DNA of 64,000 nucleotides from Onchidella celtica (taxonomy: Eukaryota > Mollusca > Gastropoda > Systellommatophora > Onchidiidae): the NCBI GenBank assembly GCA_963931925.1, contig OZ007575.1, positions 41,284,612 through 41,348,611 on the forward strand, written 5' to 3'. Both the position numbers and the translations under genes were made by a program. This document shows, one piece after another, positions 57,301 through 61,330 of the stretch (its first letter is position 1; every line of letters starts with the position of its first letter). Under the pieces are notes generated by a model, which was given only the letters and a program-made list of their open reading frames with translations, was not told where the DNA came from and searched no databases.

Positions 57301-59733
57301 TCTTCCACAGATATCTTACACCTACTACACACGTAGTGTAAGATATCTCTCTCTGGTTGTACCTTTATCCGAAAATGCCAGTGTATCACAATAATAAATT
57401 GTCTCAGCCAGGCAGCTGCGAGGTACCACAAAGCGGTCTGAATAGTTTGTGTATGAAATCACAATCCTCCAGTTTTTACCGTTATATCTTGGGGTCCATG
57501 TCCCCATCATGTACCCGATCACAATGCAGATGCGAGGTCGGCGTTTCCGGGAAATGGCGATGAAGAGGGGAGAGAAGAATAGAACTGAAGACTGGAGCGC
57601 GGACGAAGTTACGTTGTAGCTGGGTTCCAGACAAGTATTTCACCCCACCATGCGCACAACTACTTTTTCTATGTATCTGTCCAAAACTTAAAGGTTTTCA
57701 GTTTGTCTTTTGCACCCACCTTGCAGAAGCCGCCCCTGGATGAATGTTTCATTGATCAGCAGTGGGATATTGCTATGCTCATTTGTCTAACGTTGCTGGG
57801 AGGTGTGAAAGCGAAAAATCATGTTGTGATCCAGAAATGAGATTCTTCACGGCAAGCAGAGAGGTGAAGAAAGAGGCTGGAAGAGGAAAAGGAGAGAAAT
57901 AATGTTTGCTGGGAAAACAGAGGGTGTAAAATTAGAGACCAGGTCCTCATTTTATACAGTGTCAAGGACGGGAGTTTCACTGCTACATGACAAAATGTGA
58001 CAAAACTGTTTAGATGATGCTATTTCGTTCGAAGATGTGCGTGGGTTCCGTCAAGTAATTTTGTTCTGTAGATGGTCATGATAATACATAAAGGCTGTGC
58101 TGTAAGTTTAGAGATTTTGTTGGGCCTGCACAAAGCGTTAGTTAAAAGTAAGTTTTGGGTTGCTTTACTCAGAAACATTTCGAAATATTATACAGGTGAG
58201 ACTGTATGCCTCATATTTTACATTATTGAATTGTGTCCTGTGTTTTGGCATTCTTCTTTACTCATACAAATCTTTATAGTTTTCATTATGCTGCACCACA
58301 TGTGACCAACATTACAAATGCCTCACTCCAGCTAGCACATTGGAAGGGTTGTCAGTTGAGTACCGTACTTTGTATTTGACATGTTAGTCAGAGAATTGCT
58401 GCAACCATGTTTCTCTTCATTATTATTAGGGTATTTTGTGGTCATCTCTGGCATCCGTTTCTCAGGGTATATTGTGAGTTCATCTCCTGACATCCCCAAC
58501 CAAAAGTTCCTCTGACCTGCAGTGTGATTAACTTGGTTTTCTTGTCTCATTCCAGAAATCGTCAGAAGTTATCAACAAAATCCCCACTATTATGCTGTCC
58601 ATATCCTACAAAGGCGTCAAGTTTATCGATGCTCACTCAAAGGTAAGTTAGCACAAGAGAAAGTACCTGTGGCTCTAGTCAAATAAAATCTGTGATTTCA
58701 GTATTTCTTCAGACGTTTCTTTCCTGCCCATGGTCACTCCGCAGCACTAATGGCATAAGTCATTTTGATATTTTCTGAGGTATTAAGAAAAAACTGTTTC
58801 TTTTCCTATCATTTTGGTAACTTATGCCATTATGATTCTATTGAATTACTGCATTTTCCTATTGGCACATTTCTTTTTCTGCAGAATTTCCTGCTAGCCC
58901 TCATGCTCAGGAATGCAGTGAACTGTCAGTTGGCTTTTGGCATAAGTCGGACATAATAATATGCCATTATTGTAGAGCAGTGACGATACCTATATTTCTT
59001 ACCATTTAGGTCAGAGTTATTACACTTGTCAAGATAAGGGTTCGAAGGGGTTAGGTTTCCGATAACAAGATGGCATTCCCAATGCTGATTTATCTCATTG
59101 AGAAATGAGTGATCTACCAATTAAGTTTTCATGTATTTGGTCAAAATAAATGGGTTTTTTTTTGGTTTGTTTGTTTTTTTTTATTAGAACAGTGCCCTGT
59201 TATGGAAAATGACCCTATATGCCCGTCTTCTTCTAATTCACCATTTGACGGCATTTGGTAGAATGAAATATGTTCTGTCTTTCTATTTCACTTATCATTT
59301 TGTTCGAGGTAATAGTTTCTTTTGATCACTGGAAATTGGAAACTGGATAAGAATAAACTAGAGGGCAATGCTAAATAATTTTTGAGCTCCTTGTAGAATT
59401 TTGTATTTTGCATCCCCAACATAGCAGAGCAGTCATTTCCACAATCTCTAGTGATTTCATATAATGTGAAAAGAAAGTATATTTTCAGTAGTTTTGGCAT
59501 CTTTTGCTCAAGACGTAATGGTAAAAATGGCAATGATCACCCACATGTTGCTGGTTGGCTGCAGTTCTATTTTTGTCCCACTGGTTGCATTTCAGAAAGT
59601 GGTGTGTGACCATGAAATCGCCAACATCTTCTGTGCATGTCAAGATGGAGAACACATGAATTTCTTCGCTTACATCACCAAAGACCGGGAGGTTGGGAAG
59701 CTGTATTGCCATGTCTTCAGTGTGCGGAGTCGG
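33192..59733 (+). CDS. ANKS1: ANKS1A/ANKS1B-type scaffold gene (partial; gene-level summary of spliced exons)
   Basis: This entry spans the visible exons, which are listed singly below. Joined in order they give a linker, two tandem SAM domains, a Ser/Asn-rich linker and most of a PTB domain. That domain order, and motifs such as SVGEWL, NGFDD, LGHRKRI-like (here [11 protein letters not shown]), [15 protein letters not shown] and FAYITKD, are characteristic of ANKS1A (Odin) and ANKS1B (AIDA-1). In vertebrates these are cytoplasmic or postsynaptic adaptors that bind Eph receptors through SAM and NPxY-type ligands through PTB. All junctions use GT/AG and keep the reading frame. The family's N-terminal ankyrin repeats and the C-terminal end of the PTB domain are not in the window. 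Vertebrate paralogues arose by duplication, so A versus B cannot be assigned. The role in this organism is inferred from the family. Confidence 0.93.
34254..34994 (+). other. Probable LINE 5' UTR / leader
   Basis: This is a GC-richer stretch between AT-rich host intron and the LINE ORF. It contains an open frame of 199 codons (34378-34977) with an odd, Leu- and Ser-rich composition, no recognisable domain and no Gag-like zinc knuckle. I read it as untranslated leader rather than ORF1. It could still be a degenerate or novel ORF1. Confidence 0.45.
34995..37793 (+). CDS. LINE ORF2-type protein: AP-like endonuclease plus reverse transcriptase
   Basis: The protein is 932 residues. The endonuclease domain is N-terminal: GAWNIRTLQ near residue 20, a catalytic-type SETRLP near 55, GDFNAR near 165 and a GTDHRL motif near 255. 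The RT domain follows: YKNKGD...NHRGISLL near 555-575, [11 protein letters not shown] near 640, [11 protein letters not shown] near 700 and the catalytic FADD box near 762. It nicks genomic DNA and copies its RNA by target-primed reverse transcription. Related elements usually continue past the RT domain with a further C-terminal region; here the ORF stops soon after the KIPDT segment, so it looks truncated. Upstream, 34378-34977 is also open but resembles nothing I know. I do not assign the clade. Confidence 0.9.
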   Translation: MGIPFCGRNKKKFSLLRLGAWNIRTLQDNSNNPERRTALIAIELSRYNLDIVALSETRLPDSGQLKELSGGYTFFWKGKGAVEPRQHGVGFAIKNDLVRNLQSMPIEINDRLMTLRIPVGKSQSATLISAYAPTMTNPNEAKDKFYSDLESVICSVHAADKLILLGDFNARVGSEISAWPNVLGPHGVGSCNNNGLRLLTLCAEFGLFITNTNFSLPVRNRTSWMHPRSKHWHLIDYVIVRKTDRKDVLVTKAMCGAECGTDHRLIVCKLRLTLRRNRRPQGKAPPKRLNVSKLCSAEKQSELSSELSSKLDCVTFDPENNEQSWTDLNTTVHSCASSTVGFPVRKHQDWFNDNDNEIKVLIKEKNSLIQAHCSDPSSTAKADALRACKGVLQKKLRKMKNDWLEERVRETQKYADTNNTRKFFESLRAVFGPSRSGTTPLLASDGSTRIVELNAIIQRWAEHFGGVLNRPSNINTESIDRLPQTPINAALAKPFTANETRTATNQMSFNKSPGVDSIPAEVYAFGGEKLIERLTELFNHMLKAGKLPQDFKDASIIHLYKNKGDSQVCDNHRGISLLSIAGKILARMLPNRLLDHLSSNDLLPESQCGFRKERGTADMIFAARQIQEKCMEQNKALYITFVDLTKAFDTVCREGLWKILAKFGCPPVFITIVRQFHDGMQAAVKSNGSVSEPFAVTNGVKQGCVLAPTLFSIMFSAMLQEAFSSPPQGVSIKYRTDGSLFNLRRLQAKTKTKSTQVCDLLFADDCALLAHDEDSMQNCVKFSSACDNFGLTISTKKTEVLHQPTPDDKYPVTPNIKVHDSLLKVSENFTYLGSTLSSAAHVDTEILSRISKASSAFGRLRKRVWDVAGIRTDTKLKVYNAVVLPTLLYGAETWTVYQSHARKLNHFHLACLRKILRIKWQDKIPDTDNKLC
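38338..38781 (+). mobile_element. P-element-like non-autonomous transposon with THAP fragment
   Basis: Perfect 20-bp terminal inverted repeats, ACTATAGGTAGAATGCGCAT, lie at 38341-38360 and 38755-38774. An exact 8-bp direct repeat, GAACAGTG, brackets the element at 38330-38337 and 38782-38789. Eight-bp duplications are the rule for P elements. The interior has a short ORF that looks like the start of a THAP DNA-binding domain, which P-type transposases carry at their N-terminus. At about 444 bp it is far too short for a transposase, so it is an internally deleted derivative. It lies in an ANKS1 intron. Confidence 0.78.
38458..38577 (+). pseudogene. THAP-domain fragment of a P-type transposase
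   Basis: This is a 39-codon open frame starting ATG and ending TAA. It reads [16 protein letters not shown], then a segment with [13 protein letters not shown]. An initiator Met-Pro, a C-x4-C pair and a following RFP are the normal opening of THAP zinc fingers (C2CH type). The downstream Trp, Cys and His ligands are missing because the frame stops, so it cannot fold as a full finger. Its place inside TIRs with an 8-bp direct repeat supports a P-transposase origin. Chance similarity is possible given the short length. Confidence 0.6.
38841..39129. mobile_element. TTAA-flanked MITE, family A copy 2
   Basis: The element runs from TTAACCCCTTGCCTGGC to a right end reading GGGAAAGGGTTAA, which forms an imperfect inverted repeat with the left end. 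It is homologous over its length, and in the same orientation, to the copy at 27653-27957. It lies 67 bp downstream of the P-like element and 90 bp upstream of ANKS1 exon b. Confidence 0.77.
39219..39317 (+). CDS. ANKS1: ANKS1 exon b: acidic linker
   Basis: This 99-nt exon (33 codons, phase 0 at both ends) lies between a pyrimidine-rich acceptor ending CCAG and a GTGAGA donor. The peptide starts [16 protein letters not shown] and ends with a strongly acidic run, [12 protein letters not shown]. It has no stop in this frame and fits the phases of both neighbours. It is separated from the previous exon by a 5.9-kb intron that carries a LINE, a P-like element and a MITE. No named domain is seen. 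The acidic tail just before a conserved Trp is consistent with the disordered linker preceding SAM1 in this family. Confidence 0.85.
39912..40008 (+). CDS. ANKS1: ANKS1 exon c: linker just before SAM1
   Basis: This 97-nt exon is entered in phase 0 after an ACTCAG acceptor and leaves in phase 1 at a GTACCC donor, which is weaker than the other donors in this gene. It encodes 32 residues containing [14 protein letters not shown] and ending [12 protein letters not shown] plus the first base of a Gly codon. The next exon begins with the two bases that complete that Gly, giving ...[17 protein letters not shown] without a break. The matching phase supports the unusual donor. The segment leads directly into SAM1. 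Confidence 0.86.
42715..42870. repeat. Tandem repeat, about four units of 45-55 bp
   Basis: The repeated core is TTCATAGTTAGTGGAAAGAT with TTGACACTGCA(T/C)TATTAT. It lies in the large intron before SAM1. Confidence 0.7.
43256..43412. repeat. Two-unit direct repeat of about 80 bp
   Basis: CAGCAGAACCAAAAACACCC, CAGAAATAGACTTGAATAGG and TTGTGCTATTATTT are repeated as CAGCAATACCAAAAGCACAG, CTGAAATAGACATGAACAGG and TTTTGCTATTATTT. Confidence 0.65.
43794..43991. mobile_element. Palindromic fold-back element
   Basis: The two halves are nearly reverse complements. The left begins GGGTAAAGCAGACC...GGCTGGTGTAGGTGTCAGAC. The right ends GTCTGGCACCTACACCAGCC...GTCTGTTTCACCC. The inner arms GGCACTGCC and GGGCAGTGCC meet around AACCCGTTGGGTT. 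The whole 198 bp could fold into one long hairpin. A related single arm occurs at 14601-14700, which shows it is a dispersed repeat. Confidence 0.75.
45197..45300 (+). CDS. ANKS1: ANKS1 exon d: first half of SAM1
   Basis: This 104-nt exon is entered in phase 1 after TTGTAG and left in phase 0 at GTGAGC. It encodes [19 protein letters not shown] and then a segment containing [11 protein letters not shown]. This is the N-terminal half of a SAM domain: the SVGEWL helix 1, the Leu-Pro-Gln-Tyr turn and the NGFDD segment are hallmarks of SAM1 in ANKS1A/B. SAM domains are about 65-residue helical bundles that pair with other SAM domains; in vertebrate Odin, SAM1 binds the EphA2 SAM domain. A TATTAT microsatellite follows within 20 bp of the donor. 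Confidence 0.95.
45955..46066 (+). CDS. ANKS1: ANKS1 exon e: second half of SAM1
   Basis: This 112-nt exon is entered in phase 0 after TTTCAG and left in phase 1 at GTAAAG. It encodes [20 protein letters not shown], then [17 protein letters not shown]. The [11 protein letters not shown] core and the basic helix 5 (HRNTILEAA) complete SAM1. The junction with the previous exon falls after the conserved Phe-Leu of the NGFDD...FL segment. It continues in frame into the short SAM1-SAM2 linker. Confidence 0.95.
46398..46534 (+). CDS. ANKS1: ANKS1 exon f: first part of SAM2
   Basis: This 137-nt exon follows a TCTACAG acceptor, completes a split Asp codon and ends in phase 0 at GTAAGT. It encodes [20 protein letters not shown], then [26 protein letters not shown]. 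The VAEWLGSL helix and the KLWELEL segment match the second SAM domain of ANKS1A/B, where LWELEL is especially characteristic. The inter-SAM linker is only a few residues long, as in the vertebrate tandem. Confidence 0.95.
47170..47250 (+). CDS. ANKS1: ANKS1 exon g: end of SAM2
   Basis: This 81-nt exon (27 codons, phase 0 to 0) lies between TTTCCGCAG and GTAAGT. It encodes [20 protein letters not shown], then KPETTSP. The [10 protein letters not shown] helix closes SAM2. In the family this helix is rich in basic residues, and in vertebrate AIDA-1 a nuclear localisation signal has been mapped within SAM2. Whether it acts that way here is inference. Confidence 0.94.
47776..48371 (+). mobile_element. 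SINE, longer copy (tRNA-like head, ATT-type tail)
   Basis: Near the 5' end, GGTTCTAAACC (47809-47819) resembles a Pol III B box (GGTTCGANNCC) with one change. No clear A box was seen, so the start is uncertain. The body shares GTGCACGTTGCGCACGTTAA, AAAGAGCAGGCCGAA, AAATATTCAAATATTATTTG, AACTGCGCCTAA and GTGTTGAGCGCTTCGC with the copy at 25.3 kb. The 3' end has the GGATATGCGCTATATAAA motif common in LINE-mobilised SINEs, then (AAT)n. Confidence 0.75.
48705..48734 (+). CDS. ANKS1: ANKS1 candidate 30-nt microexon between SAM2 and linker
   Basis: A GTAAGA donor follows position 48734. The codons before it read [10 protein letters not shown], an acidic Ser/Gln peptide, in the frame required by both neighbouring exons (phase 0 to 0). 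The 30-nt version uses the AG ending at 48704. Two other AGs compete. One ends at 48696 and has the best pyrimidine tract, but gives a 38-nt exon that would shift the frame. One ends at 48677 and gives an in-frame 57-nt exon starting LRCFS. Inclusion may be alternative, because exons g and h also join in frame without it. Confidence 0.5.
48815..48997 (+). CDS. ANKS1: ANKS1 exon h: Ser/Asn-rich linker between SAM2 and PTB
   Basis: This 183-nt exon (61 codons, phase 0 to 0) follows CTTTTCCAG and ends at GTAGTC, a less typical donor. It encodes [15 protein letters not shown], then a segment with [12 protein letters not shown] and a Ser/Asn-rich end, [11 protein letters not shown]. No folded domain is expected; low-complexity polar sequence fits the SAM-PTB linker of the family. 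The NVDLYRDY tyrosines resemble possible phosphorylation sites, but that is only suggestive. Other frames of this segment contain stops. Confidence 0.85.
48998..49834 (+). other. ANKS1: ANKS1 intron between exons h and i
   Basis: AT-rich intron of 837 bp with GT/AG ends. Nothing else was noticed. The smaller introns in the SAM region (45301-45954, 46067-46397 and 46535-47169) are similar; the second half of 47251-48704 is filled by the longer SINE copy. Confidence 0.75.
49835..49963 (+). CDS. ANKS1: ANKS1 exon i: lead-in and first strand of PTB domain
   Basis: This 129-nt exon (43 codons, phase 0 to 0) lies between TCTCCCAG and GTAAGT. It encodes [20 protein letters not shown], then [16 protein letters not shown] and CCNYTAH. 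The W-x-HKPE-x-LI segment followed by a Cys/Tyr strand corresponds to the start of the ANKS1-type PTB domain. The next exon opens with YLGS, the usual first-strand motif of PTB domains. Confidence 0.93.
49964..50986 (+). other. ANKS1: ANKS1 intron between exons i and j
   Basis: A 1.0-kb intron within the PTB coding region, with GTAAGT and TTTCAG ends. It includes a G-rich run (about 50429-50442). No element was recognised. Confidence 0.75.
50987..51058 (+). CDS. ANKS1: ANKS1 exon j: PTB domain, YLGS strand and helix
   Basis: This 72-nt exon (24 codons, phase 0 to 0) follows TTTCAG and ends at GTGAGT. It encodes [16 protein letters not shown], then [12 protein letters not shown] plus a G-x-x-S-T-Q-E-G helix is the classic PTB opening (strand 1 to helix). 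In PTB domains this region helps form the phospholipid- and peptide-binding faces. It is followed by the largest intron between visible exons, about 7.5 kb. Confidence 0.95.
53216..53401. mobile_element. hAT-like MITE
   Basis: The left end CAGTGTTTCTCAA and the right end read inward, CAATGTTTCTCAACC, form inverted repeats of the well-known hAT type. The flanking octamers GCTTAAAT and GTTTAAAC agree at 6 of 8 positions, consistent with an aged 8-bp hAT target duplication. The interior is full of GGGGC(A/G)T-rich repeats. It is 186 bp long with no coding capacity. Confidence 0.75.
53650..53880. repeat. Two-unit direct repeat of about 125 bp
   Basis: Matching blocks are ACTGAGAAAATTTATTCCAG and CTCTGAGGAATTATATTCCAG, then GCTAAAAACAAGAATTAGAT and GCAAAAATAAGAATTAAACT, then a TTTTACAGGTAGTAG-type end in each unit. 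Confidence 0.65.
54377..54400 (+). repeat. Poly-G run after a CT-rich tract
   Basis: A run of about 20 consecutive G ends a CT/TTC-rich segment (54258-54376). Length may be unreliable, since such homopolymers are error-prone in assembly. Confidence 0.8.
55344..55608. mobile_element. Degenerate TTAA MITE-like element, family C
   Basis: The left end TTAACCCTCTGGTGCC pairs imperfectly (13 of 16) with the right end read inward, TTCACCCTCAAGTGCC. The right TTAA is mutated. The interior is AT-rich and unlike families A and B. The length of 265 bp fits a MITE. Only one copy is seen in the window, so this is less certain. Confidence 0.45.
56560..57110. promoter_or_regulatory. GC-richer non-coding block, candidate enhancer
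   Basis: The base composition departs from the AT-rich intron around it. Homeodomain-like cores (CTGATTAG at 56798 and CAATTAG near 56856) and a GATA-like AGATAAG (near 56826) lie within about 65 bp. There is no coding potential worth calling. An intronic cis-regulatory element is an inference from composition and motif clustering only. Confidence 0.25.
57309..57348. repeat. Near-perfect inverted repeat (hairpin)
   Basis: AGATATCTTACACCTAC and GTAGTGTAAGATATCT are reverse complements apart from one extra base, with a 7-nt loop. A third AGATATCTT-like block lies just upstream at 57296. No T-run follows that would suggest a terminator. Confidence 0.75.
58556..58642 (+). CDS. ANKS1: ANKS1 exon k: PTB central strands
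   Basis: This 87-nt exon (29 codons, phase 0 to 0) follows CATTCCAG and ends at GTAAGT. It encodes [16 protein letters not shown], then [13 protein letters not shown]. The KIPT[22 protein letters not shown] block is nearly diagnostic of the ANKS1A/B PTB domain and forms central beta strands. Confidence 0.95.
59596..59733 (+). CDS. ANKS1: ANKS1 exon l: PTB strands through the CHVF motif
   Basis: This 138-nt exon (46 codons, phase 0 to 0) follows GCATTTCAG and ends at GTAAGT. It encodes [20 protein letters not shown], then [15 protein letters not shown] and [11 protein letters not shown]. The HEI-x-NI-x-C-A core, FAYITKD and YCHVF are typical PTB strands 4-7. The final PTB helix, which closes the NPxY-binding groove, is not encoded here. 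No matching exon was seen in the last 4.2 kb, so it must lie beyond the window. Confidence 0.95.
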
Positions 59734-61282
59734 GTAAGTTCATCATTTTTGTAAGTGATTGAATGGATGGATGGGTGAATGGATATTGGATGAATACAGG
59801 GATAGCGTGAAGTCGTCCCCATAGAGTGACAAGGTTCTCTAACTTACTTCAAGAAACTTTTGATAAATTGACGGTTGAAGTTTCATGTGCTCATAGCGTT
59901 TGGAGATACGACTTTTTTTTTTTATTTCTTTTTAGTAATACTTACAAATTACACGCCGAATCGGCTTGATCCTTTGACACACAATGGGGACAGCCTGTAA
60001 AATAGTAGAGTGTAGCTCAGTGAAGCTAAACAGTGGAGATAGAACCTTGTTATTGTAAAGGGACAAAGTACTCAGGAATGAATAAGTGCAAGGGCGAATG
60101 CCGTGTTGGGTATGTGCACATGTATATATGGGAAAGAATACATTTGTTGTGACATTAGATCTATAACATGACTATTGTGGGGATCTTTGGACACAGGACA
60201 AACAGGATTATTGTGTGAACTGTCATAGCCACAAGGATGCACTTTCTGATTTTTTTTTCAAGCAAAGCGAGTTCTGAAAAGTTTGGACATTATTTACCCA
60301 AATCATTCTTCATTCTTGTCGTGAACACAGATAATTATGATAATCTTGAAAGAATACAAGGTCATCTTTTGAAAATTCCGAAACATTTAATGATTTCTCA
60401 GTGAATGAAATTCTTCCTTGTTACCAAGAGCAACAAAGGGATAAGATGTGAAGGATGAAGATCTTATCATCAAGACTAGCCCCTTGACCACGAGTGGCTT
60501 CTTAAATCCACAAAACCCAGACAAAAGTGTTTTTCTAGGCTTATGCCATTCGTATATGGCTCTGTGTAATCCTTGTCATCTGTCCGTCTTTGATGTTGAG
60601 ACTTTTCATCTTCGTGGAGATATTCTGTGGCCGAAAGAGATGTTGCTTGTCTACATCTGAAGTAATCACCATCATCATCATTATCAAACAGATAAAGGAG
60701 GGGAAAAAAGCATTCGTCTTTCAGATAATTATGTTTTCTCCAACGTCTTTCGCTTGTGAACCGTGGGCGTCCCGCCTGTTTTGAACCCTTGAAGAATTTC
60801 CACCAGAGCACTTTCCCCCCAAAAGAAGCCATTTCAGGAATTCTGTAAGCCTCTTTCGGGTGGCGGGCCTATTAATTAGGGAGATGCTTGGGTATGAGCC
60901 CAGTGGGGGGTGTTTCTTTGCCAGCTCCTTATCACCTTTGGTGTCCCCGTGTGATCTTAGAGAATAGAGCACTTACAGTATTGTGAGAGAAGCTGCGTGT
61001 TGTTTAACATTTCCTCAGGGGCATTCTCCGTCCCACCTTGGTCATACAATAGTCTCTTAAAATAGTTTCAGCCTTATATGTTTGATAGTGTGATAATTAT
61101 GTAAAAGCAGCTGATGTTAGGTCGTTCCTCTCTTCCCCACTCCCTTTTACATTCTCTTATGATAAAATTACGATCCCGGCCCTACAGTAACTATCCTGTG
61201 CTTGGTGTTAGTGACTTTACACCTTTTCGGTTGAATCTGGTTGAAACATGACTATTTGCAGATCTGTCAGTCTGTCTGTCTG

Positions 61283-61330
<48 letters not shown>

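Larger units (their letters stand above)
51059..58555 (+). other. ANKS1: ANKS1 intron splitting the PTB domain (7.5 kb)
   Basis: The largest intron between recognised exons. It carries the hAT-like MITE, a two-unit repeat, a CT/poly-G tract, the degenerate TTAA element, a GC-richer non-coding block at about 56560-57110 and the hairpin at 57309. No exon was recognised inside it. Confidence 0.75.
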
